Positions 23,560 through 34,902 are shown, counted from the stretch's first letter. The stretch: 64,000 bases of DNA from Microcebus murinus (GCF_040939455.1 NC_134122.1:32654001-32718000), one strand, 5' to 3'. Notes: generated by a model from the letters alone, not told the origin. Numbers and translations: made by a program.

Positions 23560-23702
23560 TTTCTCCCAACCCTGTGAGGCGGATTTCGATGTTCTCATTT
23601 TACAGTTGAGAAAAAGGAGGCCACAGAAGTCAAGCAACTTGCTCAGAATCACATGTGAAGTAAGTGGCAGGACAGAACTTAAGCCACATCTCTGTGAGTC
23701 CA
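23560..23702 (-). repeat. MIR SINE, reverse
   Basis: CTCATTTTACAGTTGAGAAA, CAAGCAACTTGCTCAGAATC, AAGTAAGTGGCAGGACAGAA: reverse MIR core. Confidence 0.85.
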
Positions 23703-23748
23703 AGTTTAGTTCTCTTTCTCCTACGTGGGACCATTTCTGATGCTAATA

Positions 23749-23847
23749 CAGTCCTTCCTCCGTATCCACGGGTTTCGATCCTTGGGTTTTGAGCTGAGAT
23801 TGGTTGTATCACCAGACTCTAAACCCACAAATAAGGAAGGCCAACTG
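23749..23847 (+). mobile_element. Short Tigger-type MITE
   Basis: A 99-bp element with ends CAGTCCTTCCTCCGTATCCA and GGAAGGCCAACTG, inverted with respect to each other, and TA dinucleotides outside both ends (23747-23748, 23848-23849). The interior has the Tigger-type phrase GTATCCACGGGTTTCGATCC. Confidence 0.75.
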
Positions 23848-23849
23848 TA

Positions 23850-24879
23850 TTCTCTTAGTTTCATGGTAGTGACTAGGAGATAAGGGTGAGAGGGAGGTAG
23901 GAAGGAAAGGCATCCAGTTGTTCAAGGGCTTTCACAAACACTAATGTTTGTTGGGGTCACTGCTGTTCAGAATCTACCTCTCAACTTTGTTTCTTCTGCC
24001 TTATCGTTTTAAGGTCACAAGGAGGTATGTGAGTCTCAGGGGAAATGATTCATATTGACTGAACTCACAAGAGACTGATGTATAAGTTTGAATGACAATG
24101 TATTCTTTTGCAAAGCAGTGACCGAAATTTTCATGTCCATCCTCCAGACTATCCTCCTCCCATAAGTCTCATGGGTTGACTTACTCAGCAAAAGGCTACT
24201 TGGTAAGTATAAAATCAGAATCAAATTAACTAGGAGGCAGCTTTGAATCTTAAACACAACTCACAGACGACACTTTCTTGGGAATGTTTCAGTGTCTCTT
24301 TTCTTTAAACATAGCTAAGGATTGTCATGTCTTACTCATTGCCTCTGTTCTACCAGACTTTTCCTGATATCCTCTCTATATAGAAATATTCCTTTCTTCA
24401 AATGTTGTATTACAATCAATTAGGCAACAACCTTGTTTGACATGCAACCATATTTAATTTCAGGGCCTCTTCTTAGTATTTTGGCTTGGAGACTCTCTGT
24501 CTTCCAGTGTGACTTTGCAGATTATTGACATTATACATTATGGTGCAGTTTTCCTTATAATGGTACAAGAGGCATCAATCTAGTCCCTACGAGTCCTCAC
24601 CCCCTTCCAGAGTCATGGACATTGTCCAACCGCACACCTCCCAGATGACGGGACACCTTCTGTTTTAAATCACAATTAACTGAACCAGGCATGGGGCCCT
24701 AACTTAGCCAATCTTTGCACACATCTGGTATGAAAAGAAGCGCTAGGTGGAGCAGACTCTTTCTCTAAAGAATGGAAAGTGAGAACTGGAGGTGAACAGA
24801 ATTGTTAGTGGGCAGAGCTTGACAATGAAGGGTGAGGAGGGCAAAGGACGTGCCCTGCGTCATGGGTCTCCCAGGGCTG
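23850..24879. other. No recognised gene or repeat
   Basis: The stretch 24320-24400 has an L2-like feel (ATTGCCTCTGTTCTACCAGA) but I cannot confirm it. Confidence 0.35.
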
Positions 24880-25290
24880 ACCCAACAAGTGCCACAAACT
24901 GCGTGGCTCCCACAACAGGAACCCACTGCCTCACAGCTCTGAGGCTGGGACTCTGGGAGTCTGAAACCACAGTGTCGGCAGGCTTGGTTCCTTTGGAGGA
25001 CTGAGTCTGCTCCATGCCTCTCTGTAGCTTCTGGTGGCCTTGGGAGTCCCCTGGAGCGTTGATGGCATCTCCACGAGTCTTCACATCACTTTCCTTCTAC
25101 TTGTGCCTGTTTCTCTGTCCAGATTTCCCCTTTTTCTTCTAAGGACACCAGACATATTTGCTCATCTGCCCTAATGACCTCAGTTTAGCTTGATTGTGTT
25201 TACAATGATCTATTTGCAAATAAGGCCAAGTCCTGAGGTACTGGGGGTTGGGACTTCAGCATGTCTTTTTGGAGAGGGGACAAAAATGCA
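24880..25290 (-). mobile_element. MLT1D-like LTR, reverse, 5'-truncated
   Basis: CCTCACAGCTCTGAGGCTGG, TAGCTTCTGGTGGCCTTGGG, AAGGACACCAGACATATTTG, GCCCTAATGACCTCAG and TTTGCAAATAAGGCCAAGTC are in reverse-MLT1 order. Confidence 0.75.
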
Positions 25291-25724
25291 ACTCATAACA
25301 CCTCCCTGCCCCCTTGGAGCCAAACTCACAAAGCAGGGCCAGAAGGAACCAAGGAATGGCGCTGTGGGGACGCAGACTTCAGCGGGGAGCAGCACCCTGG
25401 TCTAGCACTGGGCCTGCCTTTCCCAGACTGTCACAACAGACTGTCACAGCCACGCGGCCTCAGGGTTGTGGCCACAGGGGCAGGTGTAAGAGAGGCTCAG
25501 CAGGCCACAGTGGGAGGATTATTAGGCACAAGAGGGAGGGGGCCCCCCCAGAGCCGCCACTGAGCTGTTACAGTAACACCCCTTTCTTTCTTAAGGTGAC
25601 AGGTGATTATGTGTCCCGCACAATTACAGAATCCAGGTGAGACAGTGGCCTACCTCCAATAGTTGGGACCACTGTCACCACTCCTTAATAGCGACCAAAC
25701 GCACCATCCGGGCATTAGGTCTAG
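25291..25724. other. No recognised feature
   Basis: A duplicated CAGACTGTCACA word is seen at about 25424-25448. No gene signal. Confidence 0.35.
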
Positions 25725-25865
25725 CGGCAGAAGTTCCGAGCAGGCAGTTAGATTTCTGTTCCATCCGCCCACTGCCATGAGTTCCTGGCGTGACCCCGAG
25801 CTTCAGTCCCCTCGTTTGTCAAACACGGGCTCTTCCCAGCTATAAAATTCTGTGATTTTATCCTA
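25725..25865 (+). repeat. MIR-type SINE
   Basis: CGTGACCCCGAGCTTCAGTC, CCTCGTTTGTCAAACACGGG and CCAGCTATAAAATTCTGTGA parallel the MIR/MIR3 3' half. Confidence 0.5.
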
Positions 25866-26394
25866 ATTGATCAATTAAGCCCAAAGAGTCCCTCCAACAG
25901 ACAGCCTCAAAGATGCACTTTTGAAAATCCACTAAGTAGATAAATCATGTGCCCGCAAGTGAGAGCTTATTATCTAGCTCTCTGGGAAGCAGACCAGAAT
26001 TTCTTCCCAAATGTGAGATTTACTTTAAGCCGAAGTTATTTTTAAAAGGTAGACAAAGCCTATGATATCATCCCTCCATTAATTTGTAGATGTGAAAAGA
26101 GATTCCTACCAGTTCTGAGTCTCAGGTAAATACACAAGAATAATAATAACCTTCGCAGAACGGTATTGCATGTTAGACAGTTACTGAAGGCAAACGTTAT
26201 TTGTTCCAGTGGAGCTGCTCGCCTGGGTCTTTTGACTCTGCAGTGTAAGCTGCCAGAGTAGGCGGTCACTGTTCTTTCTCTATTTTGGGTCTCGAAATAC
26301 CTTAGAATTCTCTCCATTGTGGTCCAGCTGTCAGGAGAAACAGCCAAGCACCGACATGGGAAAGGTTCCCTGTTTGAGCACTTGAGTGAAAGCC
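25866..26394. other. No recognised feature
   Basis: Unique-looking sequence up to the Alu. Confidence 0.4.
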
Positions 26395-26733
<339 letters not shown>

Positions 26734-26763
26734 AGTGAAAGCCCCAGGCTCGTGCAGGGCAGG

Positions 26764-26815
26764 CACGGGGGTGGGGGTGGGGGTGGGGGGGTAGGGGTGG
26801 GAGGGGAGAAGGAGG
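26764..26815 (+). repeat. G-rich GGGGGT tract, possible G-quadruplex
   Basis: Successive G-runs of 4-7 separated by single T or TA, beginning GGGGGTGGGGGTGGGGGTGG. More than four runs satisfy the G-quadruplex rule. Confidence 0.85.
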
Positions 26816-26824
26816 AGGATGTTT

Positions 26825-26960
26825 GTTCGTTCAGTCCCCCCACACTTGCCATGTCCCCACTGTGTGGTGGGCTGGGGATCCACAGGCCTTCCCTCGGGGC
26901 TCTGACTGTCTAATGTGGGGACCCAAAGCAGATAATTTCAGCACAGTATGATGGTTTCTG
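26825..26960 (-). repeat. L2-like fragment, reverse
   Basis: CACTGTGTGGTGGGCTGGGG parallels the reverse L2 phrase about a changing size of catalogue; the match is short. Confidence 0.3.
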
Positions 26961-26984
26961 TAGAGTACACATCCCACAACAGGG

Positions 26985-27290
26985 GGATGACTGAGTGCAT
27001 TATAGTATGTTTATAGAATGGAATATCGTGCATCAGTTAAACAACATGTTTTGGAACAATATTTAATATGGTTTGGTTTTTTTTACTCAGTGTTGAATAT
27101 TAAGTGAAAAAGGCAGGATACAAAGTTCTATGCATATGAATCCACTTTATATATATATCATACAATATGTAATATATTAATATGCATATATGTGTATGTA
27201 CACATATAACATATACTTCTACAGTAGTTTACCTATGTGCGTGTGTATATAAAACCACATAAAAGAATAAAAATTTATAGCAAGTGGTTA
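26985..27290 (+). mobile_element. Old L1 (L1M-type) 3' end
   Basis: ATAGAATGGAATATCGTGCA, CAGTTAAACAACATGTTTTG, TATTAAGTGAAAAAGGCAGG and ATGCATATGAATCCACTTTA are the usual L1 ORF2/3' UTR order. Followed by TA/CA simple sequence. Confidence 0.7.
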
Positions 27291-27439
27291 TCAAACTCTT
27301 ACTAATAATAATAGATTCTAGGTACTGTGCTACATTTTTTATAAGCTATACTATATGTCATTTAAGTCTTAAATTTCTTTTATATGTAATAGATCATACC
27401 CACAAAAGAGTGGATCTAACATGTTTAGAATGTAAACAA

Positions 27440-27642
27440 TAAAAGAAAATGCAACTTCCACCACCATCAACAGCATTTGTCAAGCACTTAGTGTGTGTTT
27501 GGCTCTGTGCTAAGAGAGAAAAAGATTATACAAATATTTACCCTTGACTTTCAAATAATTGTTCGGGACGATACAAAAACATAGACCATCCCCTTATGGA
27601 GCTCAGAATTTGTTAGAGGGCATATAATATGGACATAAATAA
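27440..27642 (-). repeat. L2 fragment, reverse
   Basis: CATTTGTCAAGCACTTAGTG, CTCTGTGCTAAGAGAG and CCCCTTATGGAGCTCAGAAT follow reverse L2. Confidence 0.65.
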
Positions 27643-28024
27643 GTAAAAGATAGAATTGAGCTATATGATCTCTAAATACCTTGTATAATAACTTTCAAAG
27701 TCTTTAATTCTAACCCAACATGCTCTACATATAAGAATGCTCACCTTCATGTCTGGGGACATTCTTGGTTGCCATGGTAGTGGAGGTATAAGAGCTTGTT
27801 TTATAAGTTTGTATATAATTTCCAATATTATATCATGTGAAAAGTGGGTGCTAGTGTCAAAAACAAAAACAAACGACTACAATAAAAAATCCCCCAAACA
27901 TTGAGAGGATAAATACAAAGTTATTACATTTAGCTTATAATTCATGCCATACTTATCTTTCACCATTTTTCCTTCTCAGTGCATCCAAATTATGTCAAGG
28001 ATTCAATTGATATTTTCTGAGATT
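27643..28024. other. A/T-rich, no recognised feature
   Basis: No confident repeat or gene signal. Confidence 0.35.
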
Positions 28025-28245
28025 CTACTATCCCACTTCTCTGCATTATTTTTCTTCATTGCATTTATCACTGTCTGATGTACTACATATTTCCTTGTTT
28101 ATTATCTAGCTCCCCCTATTAAAATCTTAGCACACTATGGCAGGAATTTTTGTCTGTTGTTTGCAATATTGCATCTTAAGTGTCTAGAATTGTGTCCAGC
28201 ACACATGGAGCACTTGATGAATATTTCTTGAAGGAATGAATTACT
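28025..28245 (+). repeat. L2 LINE 3' end
   Basis: CCCACTTCTCTGCATTATTT, GTCTGATGTACTACATATTT, TTTATTATCTAGCTCCCCCT, GGCAGGAATTTTTGTCTGTT and AGCACTTGATGAATATTTCT are in L2 3' order. Confidence 0.8.
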
Positions 28246-28287
28246 CCATTGTCTAGGAATGACAATAGAGTAAAGAGTATTCTATAG

Positions 28288-28467
28288 CAGTCATTCTCAA
28301 ACTGTAAACGTGCATCAGAATTACCTGTAAGGCTTGTTAAAACACAGACTGAAGGGTTAAGTTTACATTTTCAGCATCTCTAATCCCAGTAGGGAATGGG
28401 TGGGGCCCAAGAATTTATATTCTAACAGGCAGATACTCCTGGTCCGGAGGCTGTTCTTTGAGATGCC
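28288..28467 (+). mobile_element. MER5A-like hAT-Charlie element
   Basis: Begins CAGTCATTCTCAAACTGTAA, continues GTGCATCAGAATTACCTGTA, GGGTGGGGCCCAAGAATTTA and CTAACAGGCAGATACTCCTG, and ends near CTTTGAGATGCC. A non-autonomous element, near full length. Confidence 0.85.
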
Positions 28468-28639
28468 CTTTTGTGTAAATAAGTCTCTGCCCTCATCCCC
28501 ACAATGCCAGCACCACATACAGAGTAACTTATCTGAAACTGACTACTCTTTGAGATCTGGAAACAAAGATCACTACTATCACATCAATTAAATTGACCAC
28601 CTGTTGTTCTTACTGGTTGAGGGGGAGAATAGGCAGAGA

Positions 28640-28765
28640 AAAGAGTCCAGGATCCAAGTTTAGAGATGGGGAACTGGAGCTCAGGTGAGTCAGTAGATGT
28701 GTTCAAGGTCATGCAGTTCATGGCCAGGAGATAGTTCGTTCACCCAATTTTCACTATATGAAATT
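28640..28765 (-). repeat. MIR SINE, reverse
   Basis: GATGGGGAACTGGAGCTCAG and TGTTCAAGGTCATGCAGTTC match the reverse MIR core. Confidence 0.65.
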
Positions 28766-29261
28766 GGCACAAAAATGCCAAGTTTACAATGAGAGTACCC
28801 ATTTCTGATCTAAATAGAGGAAACAGAACTAAATTCCAAGTAGCAAATGATACTTAAGAGATCTAAGCACCAAAAGAACACGTCTCTTTTTAATTTTTTT
28901 CATTTTTTCAGAAGCAAGATATACTACTGTGCAATGGAGAAAAAAAATTTAGAAACAATAAAAGTATTTATGATAATGGGAGAGAAACCCATTAAGAATT
29001 TTATTAGATAAGGATGACAAAATTAACTTTCCCTGTTTTCATTTTAGAATCACTGAACATTTGTGTTTCCATAATAAAAATAGCAATGAAAAGAAAATTG
29101 GACACAGGGCATTACCCTCTTCCCTCTGCAGGGTGGAGGAGGATGATTTCTTCTCCCTTGAAAGATGAGGGAGGCCTACCACAGGTTTAATTAAGGAGGA
29201 CGTTGTAGGCAGAAAAAGAGCAAGGCTTAAGGTAACACCCTGCAACTTAATTCCCCGTGTT
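28766..29261. other. No recognised feature
   Basis: A/T-rich first half; no clear repeat. Confidence 0.35.
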
Positions 29262-29404
29262 GCACGGTAGTTACATGCTTGGGCTCTGGACTAGGAATAT
29301 ATAATTTTGAGTATCGTTTCTGTCACACACTCATGAGATTTTGGACAAAGTCCCTAATATATCCAGCCTTCAGTTTTCCCTTCTGTGATATCCTTGGGAA
29401 TACC
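29262..29404 (+). repeat. MIR SINE
   Basis: TGCTTGGGCTCTGGACTAGG, CTGTCACACACTCATGAGAT, TTTTGGACAAAGTCCCTAAT and CTTCAGTTTTCCCTTCTGTG are in MIR order. Its 3' part merges into a hairpin. Confidence 0.75.
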
Positions 29405-29443
29405 TGCCTTTATGGTAGGTACCTTTATGGTATTCCCAAGGAT
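29390..29443. repeat. Perfect hairpin, 15-bp arms
   Basis: Left arm ATCCTTGGGAATACC (29390-29404) and right arm GGTATTCCCAAGGAT (29429-29443) are exact reverse complements, with a 24-base loop. The loop and its edge repeat the word CCTTTATGGTA. Confidence 0.95.
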
Positions 29444-29469
29444 CCCTGTCATAAAGGAGCTATATAGCA

Positions 29470-30609
29470 TGGTAAGGGATCACTGAATGTCAGCTAATAT
29501 TGTCTATTGTTGGCATGGAATGGCATGAATTCAACCACGACCCACACATTTTTGACTGCTTGCTAATTTATTTATCCATTTAGTCTCTCACCCCAAATTC
29601 TGCGCTGGGCGCTCTGCATTTATCTCATTTTGTGACATGACATAAGCAGCAGGAACCGGCCACCCGCTGTGGCCTTTGTAGCTGCTGCCACAGGGCGGGG
29701 CTCTGCTGATTGGGCAGAAACTATAGGTTTGAAAGAATGCTGGCAGTAATGTGTTTGATGGGAAAACAAACAAAAAGCAAGTAAATAGTAAGGATGGAGA
29801 GGAGAAATACAAGGAAAGAAAAGCTGACCACTAAAAGAAAAGAAGATTAAAAAAATAATATTTTTTTCTTTAGCAAAACTAAGAATATTCTGAGAATTCG
29901 ATTTAGGCTCATCAATCCCGGCTCAGGCTAAGTGGAGACCACTGCTCCTTTGCTCTGTGTTTACTGTAACTGATACGCAGGGTGAGCCGTTAGTTATTTG
30001 TCCGTTGGTTTGGCTAAACGCGGGGAGAGGTGCTCTGTGCATGGCTTCCTGGAGGGACACTGTCAGAAATGAAGTACTGGAGACCCTGCATGTGCCGGAC
30101 CCTCAGTCTGGCCCTAGAGATAAAGGCGCGTGTGCAAGACAGGTGTGGTTACAATCCAGTGGACCATTACATATGTGACTTTATGAGACTTGAGGGACAA
30201 ATAATGGTACTTTGAGGTGCCAGGACTCACAATACAACGTGGCTCCGGGGGTAAAGCTGTCCCTCCCGTGCTCCGCCACAGAACCTGGAGAACTCCAGGG
30301 CCTGGGCCGAGCAGGTGTCTGCACCCAGCCATGTAGCAAGAGGAACTCCTGCACACAGCAGGGCTTTTATCTTTATGTTTATTATTTTTTAAAAATTATT
30401 CTCATCAATAACACATTTGTTCCAATGCAGGACAGCTTTTTTTAGTCCATCTGTAGTATATTCTTCTATAGCTGGTCCCAGAAAGGAGCAATTTTTTTTC
30501 CTTTGAAATGAAAAAAAAAAAAAAGTGCTACTGTACATGTTCTGCATCAGCAACTTAAGAACATGAATTAAGCAACTGTTGAATTACAACAACCTGGGGG
30601 GAATACACA
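29470..30609. other. No recognised gene or repeat
   Basis: Includes a poly-A of about 15 at 30509. No known family. Confidence 0.35.
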
Positions 30610-30705
30610 GGAGAAGGAAAGGGGGAGGAGAGAGAAGAAGAAGAAGGAGGAGGAGAAGGAGGATGAAGAGGGAAGGAAGGAAGGAAGGAAGGAGGGAAGG
30701 AAGGA
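30610..30705. repeat. Purine-rich (GGAA/GAA)n tract
   Basis: Nearly pure purine run with GAA, GGA and then GGAA units, broken by one T at 30664. Confidence 0.95.
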
Positions 30706-30854
30706 TTGACTATGATCAGTGATAAGTTCTTGGCCTCCAGAACCTTTCAGAGTGCACTTTCAGCTTCTAGACCACCCTTCTTTCTCATTTGGAACCGTTT
30801 CTTAAGATTCCTTTTAGAAAGCTCTAATTGGACTATAATACAATAACAAATTTA

Positions 30855-31083
30855 TTATATTAATCTCTGAGTACTTACTGTGTATGAGCCAGGCACTATT
30901 CTGAATGCCTTCATCTATTTAGTTCAATCAGGAGCTTACTGTTATTACTTTCATTTTACAGATGAGAATACTGAGGTTAAAATCTCCAAGTCACTTGCCC
31001 AGAATCTCATGCTACTAACAAGTAGAACCAGGGTTCGAATGAGGATGTCGGGTTCAGAGTCTTGCTGTAAAGTCAGGAATGTG
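30855..31083 (-). repeat. MIR SINE, reverse, near full length
   Basis: ACTTACTGTGTATGAGCCAG, TTTCATTTTACAGATGAGAA, CAAGTCACTTGCCCAGAATC and CAAGTAGAACCAGGGTTCGA follow reverse MIR throughout. Confidence 0.85.
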
Positions 31084-31799
31084 AATATTATGGCTCTCTC
31101 TGCACAAACACATTCGGTTTGCTCCCACTACTTGTGCTTTATTCTGTCCCAAATCCTTAGCTGATTATTTAAATCAGGCTTTAAAAGCAGTCTCCTGGCA
31201 GAATCAGCACCGCCTGCCCAGCTCACTCTCCCAAGAACAATCTAGAGAATCTACAGTGGGGTAATGTCACATTGAAAGAAAGCGACCAGAGACTCCTTGA
31301 AAGCAGAGGACTGTTCTCAGCACAGCAGCCTGTGTGTGCAGAGCTGTAGGAAACAGGCGGGGACAGAAGAACCTCAGGAGGTCACCTTCCTGTCCCCAAC
31401 TCTTCCAGACCTCAAGACCAGCGGGTTGCATTCTGAGAAGAGCCTCTGCTATCTGTGGCTTCTCCTTGGAGATCTGAGAGGGAAGCGGTGGCCTGAAGCA
31501 GTGTTTGGGGCGTGCAGAGCAAGTAACTGTGGTTTTCTGGGGACAGGGTGTCTCCATCCCAGGGCACCCCTGCCCTCCAAGGCTCCTTAAGTTCCTCTGC
31601 TGACAATCTAGGCCTTGCTCTTCCTCACTGGCATTACTCCAAGGAGCAGCCATATCCACAAGGAAGAAGAGCTCATAGGCTAAACCAAGGAGACGTCTGG
31701 GAAACACTTAGATCAAAAGGCAAATCACAAACTGGAGCACAGATCCCATCGGCATCGGAGGTCTCAGAGGGGACAGACGGAGCACTCAGGCTAAGCGCA
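31084..31799. other. No recognised gene or repeat
   Basis: A 146-codon reverse frame (31267-31707) overlaps a 97-codon forward frame. Neither has a known domain. Confidence 0.35.
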
Positions 31800-32220
31800 A
31801 CAGAAGTATTATGAGAGGTAAGGGAAGATAATAGTGACCCAAAACAAAAACATGAAACACACTCACAAAACAGTGAAAATACTAGATATGAAAAGATAAT
31901 TATTGAAATAAAGATTGCAATAGTTATGGTAGAGTCCAATGGGTATAACTGAGAAACTAATTAGTAAATTTAGGAATTCTTCCACGTGGAAAAGGTCAAA
32001 GATAAAGAAAGAATACCTAAAAAGTTAAGGATTATAGAAGACATAAACAATAAAACGCAAACACTGAATATATACTGTATGATAGGATTCTATTTATATG
32101 TCATTACGAACAGGCCAAGGTCATTTACAGTGTTAGAAATCAGGATAAGGGTCACCTCTGGGGAGAAAGATGGAGTTGTTCTCTGTGAGCTCTGCAGTGC
32201 TGGTAATATAGGATGCAGTA
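31800..32220 (+). mobile_element. Old L1 (L1M-type) 3' UTR remnant
   Basis: TATACTGTATGATAGGATTC, TATTTATATGTCATTACGAA, AACAGGCCAAGGTCATTTAC and AGGGTCACCTCTGGGGAGAA follow the L1 3' end. The first 200 bases are less certain. Confidence 0.55.
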
Positions 32221-32221
32221 A

Positions 32222-32690
32222 AAAGAGTGCTTTGAGGGAAATTTATAGTCTAAATATTTACATTAGAAAAAGAAGAAAAGCTAAAAAAATCAATGTAGCG
32301 GGTGTCCAAATCCAAAAGTTAGAAACAAAACAGCAAATTCAAAGAAGGTAGAAAGGATAAAATAAAAACGGAAATTAGTGAAATATTAATAGAAAACAAA
32401 GCTAAAATCTGATTTTGAGATCATTGCAACAACCAAAATAGACCAAGCTCTATCAAGATTAAGCAAGAATAAAAGGAAGAAAACACAAATAAGCAATAAT
32501 AGGAATAAAAAGAAGTATAATATATTACAGATATAATCAGAGTTAACATAATACATATGAGCAACTTCATACTCATTTGGAATTTAGATGAAATGGATAA
32601 ATTTCTAGAAAAATACAACTTGCCAAAACCAGTGAAAGAGGAATTTAAAAATCTGTATATTCATGTAATTATTAAAGAATTAAATCACTA
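32222..32690 (+). mobile_element. Old L1 ORF2 mid fragment
   Basis: GGAAATTTATAGTCTAAATA, TTACATTAGAAAAAGAAGAA, CGGAAATTAGTGAAATATTA and TAGATGAAATGGATAAATTT match internal L1 ORF2 DNA in order. Frames are broken. Confidence 0.7.
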
Positions 32691-32694
32691 GTCA

Positions 32695-32892
32695 AATTAC
32701 TCCATTTGCGATAATGCCAACCTGTTTTCCAAAATGATTGTATCAACTTATATTTGCACCAGCAACATATAAGAGATCCACAGTTTGTGCGGATTCATAT
32801 TTCTCTAACACATTTACTGTCAGAGTTTTTCATCTTTGTCTACTCCCACATCTCATTTATTAGGTTAAAGGTACTTTGTAGGTCTCCTTTAA
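32695..32892 (-). mobile_element. Old L1 ORF2 fragment, reverse
   Basis: TTTCCAAAATGATTGTATCA and CTTATATTTGCACCAGCAAC match the reverse of L1 ORF2. Confidence 0.65.
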
Positions 32893-32944
32893 TTAACGTG
32901 AAATCATCTTATGAAAGGGACACATTATCCTGGACACACTTTTA

Positions 32945-33096
32945 ATATTTCTCCAAGCATTTCCATAGCATTTTATAAAACACTTTGACATTCACTAATA
33001 TGCTTAATCTTAATGGCACTATAATGAGGTGACTATGATCTTTTTGTTTTCATAGATAAGGAAACTGATACTCAAAGAGTTGACATAATTTGGAAG
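32945..33096 (-). repeat. MIR SINE, reverse
   Basis: TTTTATAAAACACTTTGACA and GATAAGGAAACTGATACTCA with flanking text match reverse MIR. Confidence 0.65.
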
Positions 33097-33541
33097 AGAG
33101 TTCTGGGGTAGGACTGCAGGCAGACGAGAAGGGGATTTTTATTGAGGAAAAAAGACATCATTGTTATCATTATTCCCCTATCTTCCTAAGTGTCTGTAAT
33201 TTGGGTTTTCTGGGAAACAGACTTCAGTGTGCAAGAGGTGTATGGGTAGGTGATGCCCGGAGACACAAAGCGGGAGGAAGCAGGGTTGGATGGGGGGGTC
33301 TCAGACCACGTGTAAGAGGAAGGGGAGAGGAAATGAGGTCGGGTGCAGAGAGCCTCAGATCACCAGAAAGCAGCCCTGACAAGCACACTGGGGGCTCCCA
33401 GGCACACACTGCCCGTCATGGAGGCCCTGTGGGCAGCAGTGGCCAAGCTAGAGCACCCCCGCTGTGCCCCTGCCTTGGCCAGGGGCTGCCCCAGCAGGGA
33501 GCGGCTCAACTTGAATTATCCATTCACTTGAATTTTAGTGC
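33097..33541. other. No recognised feature
   Basis: GC-rich from 33225. A 179-codon frame (33090-33629) runs into the Alu and is considered spurious. Confidence 0.4.
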
Positions 33542-33553
33542 AAGAATTTATTT

Positions 33554-33891
33554 ATTTATTTATTTGTTTGTTTATTTATTTATTTATTTTGAGACAGAGT
33601 CTCACTCTGTTGCCATGGCGTCTGCCTAGCTCACAGCAACCTCAAATTCCTGGGCTCAAGTGATCCTTCTGCCTCAGCCTCCCAAGTAGCTGGGACTACA
33701 GGCATGCGCCACCATGCCCAGCTAATTTTTTCTATATACTTTTAGTTGGCCGATTAATTTCTTTCTATTTTTAGTAGAGACGGGGTCTCGCTCTTGCTCA
33801 GGCTGGTTTCGAACTCCTGACCTTGAGCGATCCTCCTGCCTTGGCCTCCCAGAGTGCTAGGATTACAGGTGTGAGCCACCCAGCCTGACCT
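33554..33891 (-). mobile_element. Strepsirrhine Alu, internal deletion
   Basis: Reverse Alu with an ATTT-rich tail and the mid-region TTTTAGTTGGCCGATTAATT. A short deletion removes the usual CAGGCTAGAGTGAGT segment. The duplication AAGAATTTATTT (33542-33553) recurs from 33892. Confidence 0.93.
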
Positions 33892-33899
33892 AAGAATTT

Positions 33900-34058
33900 A
33901 TTTTTTAAAAGCTATTTATATCTATTTGAGTCAGTATAGATCCACAGCGATTTATTCTATGGGTTAGAGTGCATTATTATTATTATTATATTTTGTTGCT
34001 CAGATTGTCCCAGATGTGCTCATTAAAGGCGCCTTCATGTTGTCTTCCGTGCTCTTTT
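33900..34058 (-). mobile_element. Old L1M 3' UTR, reverse, left piece
   Basis: TATTTTGTTGCTCAGATTGT followed by CCCAGATGTG parallels the segment at 49400-49435, so both are copies of the same L1 3' UTR. Interrupted by the Alu at 34059. Confidence 0.65.
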
Positions 34059-34393
<335 letters not shown>

Positions 34394-34612
34394 TTCCGTG
34401 CTCTTTTGACAAGCTCTCATTCTACATTTTTCTGAATACCTCCTTCCTTTCCAGCATCATAAAATGTTTGGGTTCCTATTGCTATTTTTCTTTCCCAGTC
34501 CTGGAATCAGACATTATTATTGTTTTTTTTTTCAAGGAGCTCTGGTTCGTTTTCTTGAACAATAATACCTAGATCGGGGTGCTAGGTATGGGAACAAAAC
34601 AAAAAACAAAAA
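34394..34612 (-). mobile_element. Old L1M 3' UTR, reverse, right piece
   Basis: CCCAGTCCTGGAATCAGACA, TTCAAGGAGCTCTGGTTCGT and GATCGGGGTGCTAGGTATGG parallel the segments at 49614-49680 and 50041-50050. Confidence 0.65.
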
Positions 34613-34679
34613 GGAGCTCTTTGTAACATGCTATGGAAAAATAAAGAGAGAGAAAAAGATTAGGGCACTGTGTCCCCAA

Positions 34680-34740
34680 AGCTGAGCACAGTGTACTTGC
34701 TGGACACCCAGTAAGTGTTTGTTGCTACTGTGGCTGAATT
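34680..34740 (+). repeat. L2/MIR 3'-end fragment
   Basis: CACAGTGTACTTGCTGGACA then CCCAGTAAGTGTTTGTTGCT resembles the 3' end of L2. Confidence 0.45.
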
Positions 34741-34789
34741 GTTAAGCCAGATTTAATCAGTGACAAAATGCTTGATCCACACAGCATGG

Positions 34790-34902
34790 GTAGGGTGACC
34801 CACTGTCTCAGTTTGCCAGGTACTGAGGAGTCTCCTGGGACATTGAACTTCTGGTGTGAAAAACGGAAAGTCCCAGGCACCCCAGGATGGGTCATCCTGT
34901 TA
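34790..34902. mobile_element. Probable MITE with imperfect inverted ends
   Basis: The left end GTAGGGTGACCCACTGTCTC and the right end GGATGGGTCATCCTGTTA are imperfect inverted repeats. Internal CAGTTTGCCAGG and GTCCCAGGCACCCC suggest a palindromic design. Family not identified. Confidence 0.5.

Noticed and set aside
31267..31707. 146-codon reverse open frame.
   Set aside because: A second frame covers the same bases on the other strand; neither resembles a protein family.
32222..32892. Opposed L1 pieces as a twin-priming inversion.
   Set aside because: In twin priming the inverted 5' part should sit upstream of the 3' part with its tail outward. The order here does not fit, so two separate old insertions are more likely.
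33090..33629. 179-codon forward open frame.
   Set aside because: It ends inside the T-rich tail and body of an Alu, and the upstream part has no recognisable family or splice context.
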